Of a DNA stretch of 64,000 nt, positions 22,881 to 34,520 are shown piece after piece (within the stretch, counting starts at the first letter, position 1; every line of letters starts with the position of its first letter). Origin of the DNA: Calliopum simillimum (Eukaryota > Arthropoda > Insecta > Diptera > Lauxaniidae); the NCBI GenBank assembly GCA_951812925.1, contig OX638370.1, positions 82,628,004-82,692,003 on the forward strand, read 5' to 3'. The notes beneath the pieces are model-generated. The model was not told where the DNA came from. It saw only the letters and a program-made list of their open reading frames with translations, and did not search any database. The translations under genes were made by a program, and so were the position numbers.

Positions 22881-24084
22881 ATTTGATACATATCTGATTG
22901 GCACTGGGAAAAACATGTTCAATAAAAAATGGAACTAGTTTTTGCCTTCAAAACCCATATCAAGATTTATGGCCAGAAGCTATCATAACTTCTTACAAAA
23001 CTTCAAAAATAGCCAAAATACTGACAAAGATTAGGATATCTCAAAATACTGACAAAGCGCGATTTTGGAGCTGGATTTGGATTCTGCATAAAAAATACAT
23101 CTAAGGTGACTATTTCGGTTTTTATACGTATTTGTGGGATTTTATTTACGTTTTTTTCGATTTATATGGAAGTTTTATTAATCGGTACCATTTCCCTAGA
23201 TAAACAGCTATGATTTTAGGGTTGATATTTTTCGTTTTGTGACCCTCAAGCCAAACTTTTCCCACTTCTAACTTCCGTCGTTATCGTACCAAAAGTTTTA
23301 TACCCTATCTGACACCGGTGACCTATCGTACGACTCATTCCTCATTCATTTCGTTTAATTTATTCAGTCATTCCGAGTATTTTTGAGATCGTAATAAAAT
23401 ATAAACTGCATCGACTCCATATTTTGCATAAATCTACATTGTGACCTCTAAATGACTTTAAAAAAAATTTTAAAAAAAAGGCAGCTCACATCTTTGACAC
23501 CTTCTTTGAGATTTTTGTGAGTTATTGTGGAATTTTCAAAAAGTTTTTTTTTTGCATCAGTCTAATACATAAGTAGGTATGTAAATCAAATAAGTTTATT
23601 TTTATGTATGCCATAATTTACATAAACAAATATTGGTTATATTTCCATAGATTTGTGGTTAACAAAAACTAAAATCAGATGAGATTTGCCAATTTAATGT
23701 CATTCGATTTGAAAACAATTTCCTAAAATCATTCAGTATTTCCTGATAACTGTCATAGATAACCATATCAAATGCATTAATCTAATCAAAAATTACAATT
23801 AAAAGTCAATAGCAGTTTACTTGAAATACCAGTTAGATACAAAAACAAAAAGACATTTACTGCTGTTAGCACAATGTTATCTATGAGATACTTTTGATTG
23901 TTCTTCTTCCAAAAAAGTAAACAACGAATTCTTCATTTATACTTGGAATGCTTACAATGCTGTTTTTATGACTAGCAATTTTATTGTTTGACCAAAAAAT
24001 ATTCCAAGACCCGTGCTACACTTTAAAACATATGCATTGCCCACATATCGCAAAGATATCAAAGCAAACAAACAGATATGAATT
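22881..24084. other. AT-rich non-coding stretch
   Basis: Nothing recognised. Confidence 0.45.
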
Positions 24085-24770
24085 TTGTATCTTTTCGCTC
24101 TCTCTCTCTATCTCTATATTAAACAAACATTTTTTATCAAAAACCACAATATTTACTGTCTCTCCCTCAATTTGATTTTTTGCGCTCTTTGTTTGTGTTA
24201 TTCTTTTCCCAATGATATTCACACATAGATATCTGTATCTGAGTATCTGAGAGTTAGCCGACTTTTGCCGTGGATCTTTTTCTTCAGCAGAGTCGTCATC
24301 GTCGTCATGTTTTTTGCTGCGGTTATTGTTGTTGTTGTTAGTGGTGGCACTGTGTGTTTTTGTTTTTATATGTCTTCTGTTACAAAATTTAATTCGCGTC
24401 GAGCACTGAGGCACGTCACAACGTAACCCACACGTACGCGCACCGCGATGGATGCAGTCGTTCCGGATTCGATTTAGAATACGCGAGTTTTAAATTTCAT
24501 ACGCGATACGCGGCGACATTCGAGTACGGAATAAGCGAGAATTTTTTTGGATTTTTTTTGTATTTTCGACGAAATTGAAAACTGTGCGAAATAGCGCTAA
24601 AATTGTGTGTTTGGTGTCAAAAATTTCACGAAATAAAAACAAAACAAAACGAAGAACTAAAAACAAAATCAATGCAATAACAAAAGTTGGTGTTTTTTCT
24701 GCATTTCCGTTTGAAAAATATTTGATATTTTTGTTTTTTGAAGTGTACGTGTTTGAGTGTTGAATTTCTT
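24085..24770 (+). promoter_or_regulatory. Possible promoter and 5' UTR
   Basis: A CTCTCTCTCTCT run (about 24098-24110, a GAGA-factor type site) and CAA/GTC simple repeats precede a sharply CpG-rich patch at 24410-24560 (ACGTACGCGCACCGCGATGG, ATACGCGATACGCGGCGAC). An A-rich, G-poor tract without long frames follows, typical of fly leaders. This CpG density is unlike the surroundings. I find no convincing splice donor and no downstream coding exon in the window, and the direction is uncertain. Confidence 0.3.
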
Positions 24771-25486
24771 GCTCTGCTGTAATTATGATTTCGACACATT
24801 TACTCCTAACGCCCCCTTAAATGATCCTGCCAACCTCTTTTTCGAATAGTGTTCGTACATGTGCCGAGTGTGCAATCAATTGCACAGTGTTTGCTTTAAG
24901 AAATTTGAAAAGGACAAAAGTTGAAATAGTTTTTGCATAACTTATAGTTCTAGTTTTTGTATGATTCAATTCAAGATAAAACATTTTGTAGAGTAATTCT
25001 GAACTATATTTTTTTGAGACATGGCTTGATATTCCGTGAAGTCAAGTTTTTTTTTTTTTTTTTTTTGCAGTTTCAGTTCTTCCTTTTCATTTTCCGCGTA
25101 AAAATTCCACTACTTTTTGGTATCGTTTATGCAGCAATTTGTATATTTTCCTTCATTAGATTTTTTCTTTCAAATATATCGGCAATTTTTCTTTGAAAGT
25201 GCAAAAGAAACAAAAATAATTATTGTGAGGTTCTTAATGTCTGAGATTCGATATTGGTCTTTAGAAATGCATTGTTCAACATTTATTTTTTACTTTTCCG
25301 ATATGTTGGTGCAATGGACATGGACCAAAAAAAAAATTTATTACTTTCCCCATCGATTGTTGCAATAAAATTTTTTTCCCAATCAGGTCAAGTCGAGAAT
25401 TTATTTTTGAACGTTCCCCATCGGTTGGTACAGTAAAATTTTTTTCTCAAAAATGGACCTAAACGATCACTACGAGGACCCAGACA
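24771..25486. other. AT-rich non-coding stretch
   Basis: The sequences CCCATCGATTG and CCCATCGGTTG followed by AAAATTTTTTTC recur at 25351, 25417, 26213 and 26322, hinting at a short tandem-like repeat on both sides of the RTE-like fragment. No gene. Confidence 0.45.
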
Positions 25487-26105
25487 CCCATATGCATGTA
25501 TTCTCCTTTAACTTCTGCGATGACTTTGATCTCTTGCCACGACTCTCTCGATTCTTGCATTTCCTTTTTCAGCGACCTTTTCCAGTTGGTTTCGGGTCTA
25601 CCACGTCCTCCACCGCCTTGTAGATTCCACTCAAGAGCTTGGCGACAGACTTCGCTGTATGCTTTCCGGAGGGTGTGACCAATCCATCTCCATTTGTGCA
25701 GCTTGACCTCGTTTGCTATAGCTCTCTGATTGCATTTTTGATGTAGCTCGGCTTTCACATTCGAATCTAAAATGCGCACTTTCGTTTTGGTGGATATAAT
25801 GGAAGAAGACCATATTTTGTTCAGTTGAGCAAACGCGCCAATTGCTTTTGCTATTCTTGAGTTAATGTCCTCTTTTGCTCCACCAACCATTGAGATGATG
25901 CTGCCTAAATATGTGAAGCTGTCGACGTTTTCGATGTCATCATTGCCAGCTTTAAACGTGATATCATTTCTGTTTGCGTTCAGCTTCATGCGTTGATTTT
26001 GAGGCCGGTCTTCTGCGATTCCAAGACAAGGTCTTAAATCTTGCTTTGCATATCTGTCGTCAGCGTAGTCGAGATCTTCTAGAGATGTTAAGTTCCATTG
26101 GATGC
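25487..26105 (-). pseudogene. RTE-like retrotransposon fragment, copy A
   Basis: This is the C-terminal end of an endonuclease/reverse transcriptase polyprotein of the type common in arthropod genomes. Visible blocks are EDLDYADD (catalytic Asp pair), DSFTYLGSIIS, GGAKEDINSRIAKA, WSSSIISTKTKVRI, KWRWIGHTLRK, ALEWNLQGGGGRGRPETNWKR and SWQEIKVIA. Two stretches present in relatives are missing: part of the region after YADD, and about 50 residues (LLYGCETW to ISNAELHQ) after NVK. Copy B (40872-41640) keeps the second stretch. Same strand as copies B and C. Confidence 0.8.
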
Positions 26106-26450
26106 TCTGTTTGGAGACCCATGTAGTCACGCACAAAATTTATTTTCGCAATAAAATTTTTTTCGAAGAATGGACCAAAAACGGTAAAGGATCCATACTT
26201 TTTTGTCTTATCCCCATTGATTGTTATAAGAAATTTTTTTTTTACAAAATGGGCCGAAATATGCACCTAAGGAGCCCGGAGGCACCTCTGATCATGTTTA
26301 AAATTTATTTTTGACCTTCCTCCATCGATTGATGCAGCGCAACCCAAAATATATGATATACGAGTTTTATCAATTAAAGGATCCACGACGGCCCTTGGTG
26401 GCTAATTTCTGGAGACTTTTGTGACTTTTTTTCCGAAGACAATCCTTCTT
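26106..26450. other. Non-coding stretch
   Basis: Contains further AAATTTTTTTCGAAGAATGGACC-like blocks repeating those before copy A. Nothing else. Confidence 0.4.
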
Positions 26451-26711
26451 GATATTATTTACTAGTCAAATTACAGACGAGCTATATATGTGATATTTCA
26501 AATAATGCCAAGGTTCACAAAACCTATACCTATTCTCTATAGAGAATTTACCCCTGAACAACATATCAAAATGTGTCCTCGCAATTTTTCCGGGAAATTA
26601 TGTAATCTTTTTCACGTGAACCGAAGAGGCAAAACATTTTAATATTTCCAATTTTAGCAATATTTGATTATATTATACCATTTAATGTCCTTGATCCAAT
26701 TGTTTTAAAGA

Positions 26712-26812
26712 ATAAAGTCAGCTTAAGGAGCTAGAAGGCTTTAAAAATTTGATTCGAAGAAACGCATATCTATCTTTTTGTCAAATTTTTAAAGCCCTCT
26801 AGCTCGACTTTA
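26712..26812. repeat. Short palindrome
   Basis: ATAAAGTCAGCTTAAGGAGCTAGA..GGCTTTAAAAATTTGA is inverted as TCAAATTTTTAAAGCC..CTAGCTCGACTTTAT. It lies inside the outer foldback and could be part of its original centre. Confidence 0.7.
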
Positions 26813-27246
26813 TACTGTAAAAATATTTTGTATCTGGATTAAATGCTTATAGATAATCAAATCTATATAAGTATTAATACGCAAGACAAAAATTTGTCTT
26901 ACCTTTTTTTATATGTTAGAAATGGAGCACGACTTTGAATTATACACCATTAGAACGGTATTTGTGTGTTAATGTGCACAAAGTAAAAATTATTCTAGTA
27001 TTTTGCCATTAAGCCAGAAAAAATTACATGCAAATTTTTCGAAATTAACAACGGCAAAATACGCGGTCACACAGAGCTGAAAAGAGGATACAGCACAAAG
27101 AGAAAGGCAAAAAGCTGACTGAAACTGACTTCATGTGTTTTGTTTTCTTTTCGTTTCACATTTCTCATTGTACCTCGGATGATAAAAGAACTTTGCTATT
27201 TTCTATAGCAAAAAAAGTACAAATTGTCCAAAAAGTACGCAAATGA

Positions 27247-28213
27247 CACTGGTCGACAAATTTCGACTGGAGTAAAGGATAATGTTTTTTAAGTAATTTG
27301 GGTGCGCTGAACTCGAATCTGCAATCGGTTTTTCTCTATCAGGTCAGGTTTTGGTGATAATCGACCTTTTCGATTTTTGAGGTTATAGCTCCATTGTTTC
27401 GAACATATTTTGAGAAACCCAATTTTGATCGAATACGTATTTACATTATTATAGAGAAAAATTCTTAAACTTTCAACAAGTGTACCAATATCGAAGATCC
27501 GAATCAAATTGGCTGAGTTATAGCAACGAAAATTTAATTTTTATAGTAGTTTTTTACACTTTTTCGTGTTTAAGCCAAATTAAACACGGTTTTTTTGCCA
27601 GTAGTTTATACAAATATATATTTTTTATATTTTAGTTCAATAGTGTATTTAATTGCAAAAATTTGAAGTTCAATTTTAGCAAAATTGGAACATTTTTTAA
27701 AAAGTTATTAAGGTTTTAGTGAAATAAGACCATTTCGATTTTCATAGAAAACACAAATTATTTTTAAATTTTTGTTGAAAAAATTCAGTTTTTCTATCAA
27801 AATCTTATTTCACCAAAACCTTAATTGCTTTTTAAAAAATTATCCGATCATGCTAAAATTGAACTTCAAATATTTGAAATTAAATACACTATTGAACTAA
27901 AATATAAAAAATATATATTTGTATAAGCTACTGGCAAAAAAACCGTGTTTAATTTGGCTTAAACACGAAAAGTGTAAAAAACTACTATAAAAAAACTATT
28001 ATAAAAATTAAGTTTTTTAACATATTCGATGGAAATTGGGTTTCTCAAAATATGTTCGAAAAAATGGAGCTATAACCTCAAAAATCAAAAAGGTCGATTA
28101 TCTCAAAAACCTGACCTGATAGAGAAAAACCGATTGCAGATTCGAATTCAGCGCACCAAATAACTTTAGGAACACTATTTGGTTGCTCCAGTCGAAAATC
28201 GTGTAGACCAGTG
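27247..28213. repeat. Inner foldback element, about 0.97 kb
   Basis: Ends CACTGGTCGACAAATTTCGAC and its inverse GTCGAAAATCGTGTAGACCAGTG. Nearly the whole unit is palindromic about 27745, including GTGCGCTGAACTCGAATCTG, TCTATCAGGTCAGGTTTTGG, GACTTTTCGTGTTTAAGCC-type and TAAAACACGG-type blocks on both arms. Flanking trinucleotides are TGA and TTA, so a three-base target duplication is only suggested. It has no coding capacity. Confidence 0.8.
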
Positions 28214-28651
28214 TTATTTAATACATTTGTGGTAAAATTTTGACCATTTTGCGATTCTAGTTTTACTAAAATCGGAAATATGAAGTTTTTACATGAAAAA
28301 CCACTATTTAGATAATTTACCAGAAAAATTGTAAGGATCCATTTTGATATGTTGCTAAGGGGTAAATTCTCTATCGATTGTTATAGGTTTTTTGTACCTA
28401 ACTTGGAATTATTGGAAGTATAACATCTAATTTGACTGGTTTATTATTCCATTTTGTGTTATCATAACAAATATCTACTCATAGGCGAGTTGAAACTGTC
28501 TTAAGACTTTGCCATGAATATGTAGAAGCAGCAGAGAAAATAATTTCAAATAAACTGAATTTAGTATTTTCTGGACTTCATAGGGTATGTGAGTTCCTTC
28601 ACCAATGGTCCATATTACCACAAAAGATATTTTGTCATTACAGCAACTATC

Positions 28652-29265
28652 CACGGTGAGCTTGAAAAGGAGGTATGTGGAGCTAAAATGGATCCAAAAT
28701 CGGCTAATGCAGAAAGTTTTTGTATTGTTTCTAGATTATAAAACTGTTAAAATTAAAATCCTAGCTGATCGTCTTCGGAAGTTATGCACATTTTTGTGTT
28801 CATGGTATGCACTTGCATGAAAACCATATAAAATTAAAAAAATGAAGAAAAAAAAAACAGAACAAACAAATATAAAAACAATTATATTTAATGTATTTTG
28901 CAATGCTGAATCCGAATCCAGCCTTAAAATTGCTGTATCTCATACGGTTTTTGAGATATCTTAGCTTAAACAAGGACAAAATACCGTTTTTGCTATATTT
29001 TGACGCTACATAGCTTGAACACGGAACATTTATACGTAGAATCCGATACAATTACTCAAAGCCCTAATCTTTTGCTTTAAAACCTAATTCAAGTTATGTT
29101 GATATCTTTATTTTTCTCGGAGATATCCTAACCTAAAATGTTGAAAAAGTGCAAAAAACATGTTTTTTTAACAGTTTTATAATCTAGAAACAATACAGGA
29201 ACTTTCTGCATTAGCCGATTTTGGATAAATTTTAGCTCCACATACCCCCTTTTCAAGCTCACCGT
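28652..29265. repeat. Inverted-repeat element, about 0.61 kb
   Basis: Terminal arms of about 105 bp: CACGGTGAGCTTGAAAAGG on the left and CTTTTCAAGCTCACCGTG on the right, followed inward by ATGTGGAGCTAAAAT, AATCGGCTAATGCAGAAAG and TTTCTAGATTATAAAACTGTTAA with their inverses. TATC borders both ends (28648-28651 and 29266-29269), a possible four-base target duplication. An unpaired interior of about 390 bp has no recognised gene. A related terminus ACACCGTGAGCC occurs at 30643. Confidence 0.8.
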
Positions 29266-29269
29266 GTAT

Positions 29270-30739
29270 CGTTATTGCTATAAATCGATACTTTATATCG
29301 ATTAATCAACTAATCCTGCTGTCCGCTTAATTCAACAAAATCATTCATAATGCCCCACAGTGGGTCATGCGGCTGGTAATATTTCTAACGCAGCATAGCC
29401 TCCAGTTCAATCTTATCGTTTTATTTCATTTTCGCATTGTTACAATTGCAGCAGCTCCAACACCAGCTGTAGGTACTCCATACAATAATCATCATTTCGA
29501 ACGATTCATTTTGGATTTTTTTTTTTGCGTTGGCGTCATTCGGTCATTGATTTCTCTGTTCTTCATCATCGAATTTTGTTGTTGTTGTTGTTGCTGTTGT
29601 TATAATTATTGTTGCTATTTGGTAATGTTTACCTGCATGCATCTGTTTATTCGCCTTCGAATGTTTACTTTACAAAAATAAAAAAAAAAATTGTTTTTAA
29701 TTGCTATTGCCGTTTTAATTTCACAAACAAAAAAAAAAAAAAAACAAAAATTTCAATTCCAAGAATTCAATGCGTTGTTTTATGATTTTTCAAAAACAAA
29801 AAAAAATTGTTTTCTGAATAAAATTTGTAATAATTTTTATTATCCGTAGATACACAGTTTATTTTCATAAAAACTGCTGCAGTGTCGTGTTCTTCGGAAA
29901 AAACTTAATAAAAACTTTTTCTATTAAGAATATCTCATAAAGTTAAGACCTTTTGGCAACACAAAAACCCCAATTATATCAGTGTTTAAAAAAAAATCTT
30001 TAAAAGGAAAATCAATAAAGTCAAATTAACCGAAAAGAAAGTTTAAAAAACAAGTGTAAAAGTACAACGAAAAGTATTAACTTAAATATATATAAAAACA
30101 AGTTTTTAATCGAGTTATCACCATCAGCTACTGTCAGTTTCTAATTGGATTATATCACACGCCAACATTCAGAGGTAAATAATAGCTTTCTACTACATGC
30201 TTTCAATACCATTTTGTACGGATTAAGTTAATAAGATTAAGTTAATAAGTAAATGATCGCTGGTTTTGTGAAACAAAATGTTAAATAACGAAGTGTGACT
30301 TTATTTGCTGATAAAAAGCTATACTGGTATTTGAGTCTTTACCTCAAAATATTTTATTATTTGAAGTGTGATTGTGTTTATAATGCCAGCAATTTCCATG
30401 CTCATTGCAATAAAAAGTGGTATACAAGATCTTTAAGAAAGTTCGCACAAAATAGTGCACATCTATAACATAGAAAGAAGTCAATTTTCTGATCTGGTAA
30501 TTAGTTAAAAATTTTCCAGTACTAGTTTCATTGCTATAGTCCGTTATTATTAATAACCAGAATAATTTATGTATCGTGCAGCCAAAAAAAAACTGGAAGA
30601 GTGGTTATCGAATACTAATAATTTTGACAATACACAAACGGTACACCGTGAGCCAAAAAACTAAATCATCATATCTCTGAAACTAAACTATTTAACGTAC
30701 ATGGATGAAACTTGGGACATATATAAAAAGCACCAAGAG
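29270..30739. other. Non-coding stretch with simple runs
   Basis: A GTT-type run lies at 29578-29615 and A runs at 29680-29810. The frame at 29367-29681 is built on these. No gene. Confidence 0.45.
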
Positions 30740-30850
30740 AAATAATGTGTACTAGTAAAAATGGGGGTATAACGCCCCAATTAAAATCACTTCATCATAT
30801 CTCCGAAAATATTTATCGCACATGAAAAAGATTTGATACATGTATACTAG
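30740..30850 (+). repeat. Dispersed repeat DR2, diverged copy
   Basis: GGGGGTATAACGCCCCAATT, TCATATCTCCGAAAATATTT and AAAGATTTGATACATGTAT resemble the 19.8 and 22.7 kb copies. Confidence 0.4.
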
Positions 30851-30967
30851 GGGTGTTTTAGTGCACGAATTTTGGATTTTGATACTTGACACCCCTCAAT
30901 TTTGTCAGGTTGAAAAAAAAAAAAAATGAGTTTGCAAAAAAAATTTTGGGGGTGGGGTGAAGGTAAG

Positions 30968-32275
30968 GGTTGGCGCATCGAGGTCAAAGATGAGAGAAAA
31001 GGAGAAACAATTTATGTACACACAGCCCTACAAGATTGGCCATCTCTAGAGGGTTCAAATGTATGATTGACCCACATTATTTTTTCTCCCCCAATATTTT
31101 TACCAAGCATACCTACATCTTATCTCTATCCCCTAAGGGGGCTTCCATACAAAATTGCCATTTTTAGGAAATCGACCCCCACCACTCCCAGAATGCCCCT
31201 AGAAGGGTCAAATGTATGACTGGCCCCTAATATTTTTTCCTCCGCAACATTTTTTCCCACCATACTTACACTCTATCTCTAGCTCTTAGGGGGATTCCAT
31301 ACAAAATTGACGTCATAGACATAAAAAATATGGAAAGGAAATCGTCAAATAGGCCCATAACTGCCCAGGAGTCTCTCCTAGAAGAGTCAAATATATTGCT
31401 GACCCCCATTACTCCCCCTCCAAAATTTCACAGCTTACCTACCCCCTATTTTCAATCCTTCAGGGGGCTTCTATACAAAGTTACGGTTTTTTAAAAACTG
31501 CCCCTACTGCCCTAACTGGACCATTGGTACCTCTAGAAGAGTCAAATGTATGACCGACCCCCATTATCTCTAGGAAAATTTATAAAAAAAAAATTTTATG
31601 GCATGCCCTTTCAGGGTTGAAAATAGGGGGTTAATAGGTGGGGAAAAAATATAGGTTCGAAAAAAATAATGGGGGTCGGTCATACATTTGATCCTTCTAG
31701 GAGTACCCGTGGGCCAGTTAGGGCAGTGGGGGCATTTTATATAAAAACAGTAACTTTGTATGGGACCCCCTTAAGGATTGGAAATAGGGGGAAGATATGC
31801 TGAGAAAAAACTTTGGAGGGGGACTAATGGGGGTCGGTCGTATATTTGACTCCTCTAGGAGTGACTTTTGGGCAGTTAAGGGCCTATTTGACGACTTTCT
31901 TTCCATATTCTTCATGTCTATGACATCTTTTTTGTACGGGAGTACCCTAAAGAGTCAGAGATAGAGGGTAAATATGTTTGGAAAGAATGTAGGAGAGGAA
32001 ATAATATTAGGGACCAGTCATACATATGACCCTTCTTGGGGCTCCCAGGGAGTGGTGGGGGTCGGTTTCCTAAAAATGTCAATTTTGTATGGGAGCCCCC
32101 TTAGGAGTTAAAGATAAGGGGTAAGTATGCTTGATAAAAATGTTGGGGGGAAAAAATAATGTGGGTCGGTTACACATTTAACCCCTCTAGAGGTGACGCC
32201 TAAACATTTGTATGCTTAGGACCGTATGTACATTTTTTCTCTTTTTCTTTTACCTTTAACCTCGATGCAACTTCA
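30968..32275. repeat. Palindrome made of tandem arrays
   Basis: The two arms meet near 31590 and each contains about four tandem units of roughly 155 bp. The unit reads CTAGARGRGTCAAATGTATGAC..CCCCCATTATT..TTAGGGGGCTTCCATACAAA. Forward units start near 31046, 31200, 31378 and 31534. Inverted units end near 31698, 31858, 32033 and 32192. The outer ends pair too (GCGCATCGAGGTCAAAGATGAG at 30973 against TTTACCTTTAACCTCGATGC at 32250). No open frame explains it. The whole could fold as one long RNA or DNA hairpin with about 500-bp arms. Confidence 0.85.
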
Positions 32276-32319
32276 ATAAATATTTTTTCCATACAAATCT
32301 AAGTACGCTAACCTTCGAA

Positions 32320-32418
32320 TGCCATGTGAGTTGTTTGACAGACACGTTACGCAAGTTTGCTGGGTTCCCGGGTTCGACTCCCGCCGCAGGAAAGTTTATT
32401 TTTTACTTTTTTTTTTTC
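32320..32418 (+). repeat. tRNA-like module, diverged
   Basis: A weak A-box TGCCATGTGAGTTGTTTGAC (32320-32339), then a B-box GGGTTCGACTCCC (32370-32382) with a T-arm of four out of five pairs, CGCCGCAGG, and T runs from 32397. It abuts the large palindrome. No acceptor stem is found. Confidence 0.45.
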
Positions 32419-32569
32419 CTTTTTTTCATTGTAGACCTTATCTTTTGCTATATTTATTTATTTTTTTTTTGAATTGAATTGAAATTGAATACAAAATGAT
32501 TTTTGTAAGGAAGCAGACAAAAAAATATTTTTTGAAGATGCATGCCTTCACATATAAAATTTTGTTTCG

Positions 32570-32740
32570 AAAGACATTTCTGTTTTAAAATTTTCTTAAT
32601 ATACAAATATTATACCTCTTCACTACAATGGTCAATGGTGTAGAGGTCTAATGAGTTTGTAAGTAAAAATAACATGTTTCTATCTATCATGCGGATGGTC
32701 GTAGGTTCGTATCTTCCAGCGGATCATTTATTTTTTTTTT
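32570..32740 (+). repeat. tRNA-like module, same family as 8048-8240
   Basis: A-box TGGTGTAGAGGTCTAATG (32636-32653), a linker with AAGTAAAAATAACATGTTTC and TATCTATCA, B-box TAGGTTCGTATCTTCC (32702-32717) and a T11 run after 32729. The linker and the upstream flank TTAATATACAAAT..CCTCTTC are also shared with the minus-strand copy at 8.1 kb, so this is a repeat family rather than a single tRNA pseudogene. Confidence 0.6.
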
Positions 32741-32945
32741 TATTGAAATTTAAATTTGTGAATCTTCAATAAAAATATTTTAATCTTTGACTTCATTTTT
32801 AATAAAATCGTTAAGGTCTCTGTTTATGTATGAAAATAATAAAATTGAAGATGTTTTTCTTCATTTTTATTATTTTTTCTGCTCAGTGTATTCTCTATGT
32901 TAATGATTATAATTTGTAAATGCTAGGAACTATGTTCACATATAG

Positions 32946-33404
32946 AGTGGTCCAAATTATATGTGGAAAAACCAAAAGTGTTAAAATGTCAAGGTGCGCG
33001 AGACTTTTCAGAATCGTTGGATCCTGCTGATTACAAAAAGTGCTTTAGTGCTTAAAAACATAAAAATTAAAAAAAAAATTGATAGAGTAAAATAACAAAA
33101 AAATCACTTCTTGAAAGTTCAGCTACCACACAAAATAAACATAGCTTTAAGTTTTAAGTGCCACTGAAAAAAAATGGCAGAGGATAAATAAGTTATTTTT
33201 AATGCAGAATAGCACAAAGTATTCCCAAAAAAATTTAATTTAATTTGTGCATATTCAAAAGCTAAAGTATTTAAGCTGAAAAAAGTACTCAAGAGCTCAA
33301 AAATTCCTAAAAAAGTACCTTTAAGCTCTTTGTGCAATATGTAAACGTAATTTTTTGGGTTCACTCCTTGGCATTTTAACACTTTTGGATTTGGGATCAC
33401 TCTA
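32946..33404. repeat. Inverted-repeat element, about 0.46 kb
   Basis: Ends AGAGTGGTCCAAATT on the left and TGGGATCACTCT on the right. AACCAAAAGTGTTAAAATGTCAAGG (left) is inverted as CCTTGGCATTTTAACACTTTTGG. Weaker pairing continues inward through the serial AAAGTGCTTTAGTGCTTAAAAAC and AAGAGCTC blocks. No transposase. Confidence 0.65.
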
Positions 33405-33450
33405 ATGTACATATTCTCTAAATATGTGATGGTTTACATATAAATATTGT

Positions 33451-33609
33451 CAAGCCCGTGCACAAGGGGGGTGTTTTGGGGGTTCAAACCCCTCCCAGGA
33501 ATGTCTTTCACCGATATTTAATGGTACTAATTTAGTGTTTTATATAGTGTTCCCTCATTTTCATATATGAAAAACCCCCCCCCAAGAGCAAATCCTGCGC
33601 ACGGTGCTG
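33451..33609. mobile_element. 159-bp hAT-like MITE
   Basis: The octamer AATATTGT flanks it exactly (33443-33450 and 33610-33617). The termini CAAGCCCGTGCACAAGG and, inverted, CAGCACCGTGCGCAGG are imperfect inverted repeats with G-runs just inside. An 8-bp duplication plus CA-starting termini indicates the hAT superfamily. Too short to encode anything. Confidence 0.8.
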
Positions 33610-33617
33610 AATATTGT

Positions 33618-34125
33618 ATCTTATCACTATATTAGTATATCAAACATCATAGTGAAGAGTTCGATAACAACTTGTTTACTGAAAGAGATAAGAATATACT
33701 GGACTTTACAAATATGCCCACGATTTAAAAATACACAAATCAATTAAATCGTTATTTAATGAATTAAAATTAATCTTTTCATAGTAACTATATGCTCTCA
33801 TGTATTTTAAAATAATGTCAATTTAAATTAAATCTAATGCAAATAGTGCAATGAAATACGCTGCACTTTCATTTAAACTTGAAATCACCTTTCGCTTTCG
33901 ACCTCTGAGTGTGCATTGTTTTTTGAATGAAAGACAAACAATTGTTTAATGTAAAACATCCTCGCCCACAAACCACACAAATGATTTTAACTTAAGACAA
34001 AACAAAATGCGTTAATACCCCTTACGTTTTTCCTTTTCCAAAAAATTAAACCCCTCCGCTGCGATAACTGTTACATACAACAAAACAAAAAAAAAAAAAA
34101 AAACCTCAGGTAAAAACCAACATAA
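33618..34125. other. Non-coding stretch
   Basis: Nothing recognised. Confidence 0.45.
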
Positions 34126-34488
34126 CCCAATGTGCACAAAAACGGATGAGGATCCGTTTCGAATCCATTACGAGTTCATAAAGGTATAAAAAACGTAATC
34201 CGCTGTAACGGATCCATTTCGAACCCGTAACGTACATCAAAAACGAATTCAAAACGCTTTGTTTAGATAAAAAAAAAAAACATTTTGAAGCGCATCTTAG
34301 CGAATAAAAAAAAAATTAAATTCCGCAGTGCGGGCCCGTTTCGAATCCGAAACTTATGTAAAAACGAATTCAAAACGGATTTGCTTTTAAATATGTTAAT
34401 GCTGTATATTTACAGAAAAACCCGTTTTGATGCGCCTATTAGCAATTAAAAAATAATAAAAAGAAAAAAAGGAAGAAAAATAAAGGGT

Positions 34489-34520
34489 AAAAATCCACCT
34501 CTGGTAGGATTCGAACCTGG
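34489..34520 (-). repeat. tRNA-like 3' fragment (B box and T run)
   Basis: Minus strand: CAGGTTCGAATCCTACCAG with the B-box core GGTTCGAATCC (34507-34517), followed by TTTTT at 34493-34489. No A-box is found upstream on that strand, where the sequence switches to the host element's TTTCGATTCCG repeat. Confidence 0.45.

Larger units (their letters stand above)
26451..28448. repeat. Outer foldback element
   Basis: The left arm 26451-26640 is inverted at 28285-28448. Shared blocks are ACTAGTCAAATTA / TAATTTGACTGGT, AATGCCAAGGTTCACAAAACCTA and its inverse, TCTATAGAGAATTTACCCC and its inverse, and ATATCAAAATG and its inverse. The interior holds a small palindrome at 26712-26812 and a complete second foldback at 27247-28213, so insertions are nested. 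Confidence 0.75.

Noticed and set aside
24016..24414. A 132-codon minus-strand frame with Asn and Asp runs
   Set aside because: The runs come from CAA/GTC microsatellites. The rest resembles no protein, and the region looks like promoter-type sequence.
30968..32275. A CRISPR-like array
   Set aside because: Units are about 155 bp, inverted about a centre, without short constant repeats and unique spacers. This is eukaryotic DNA.
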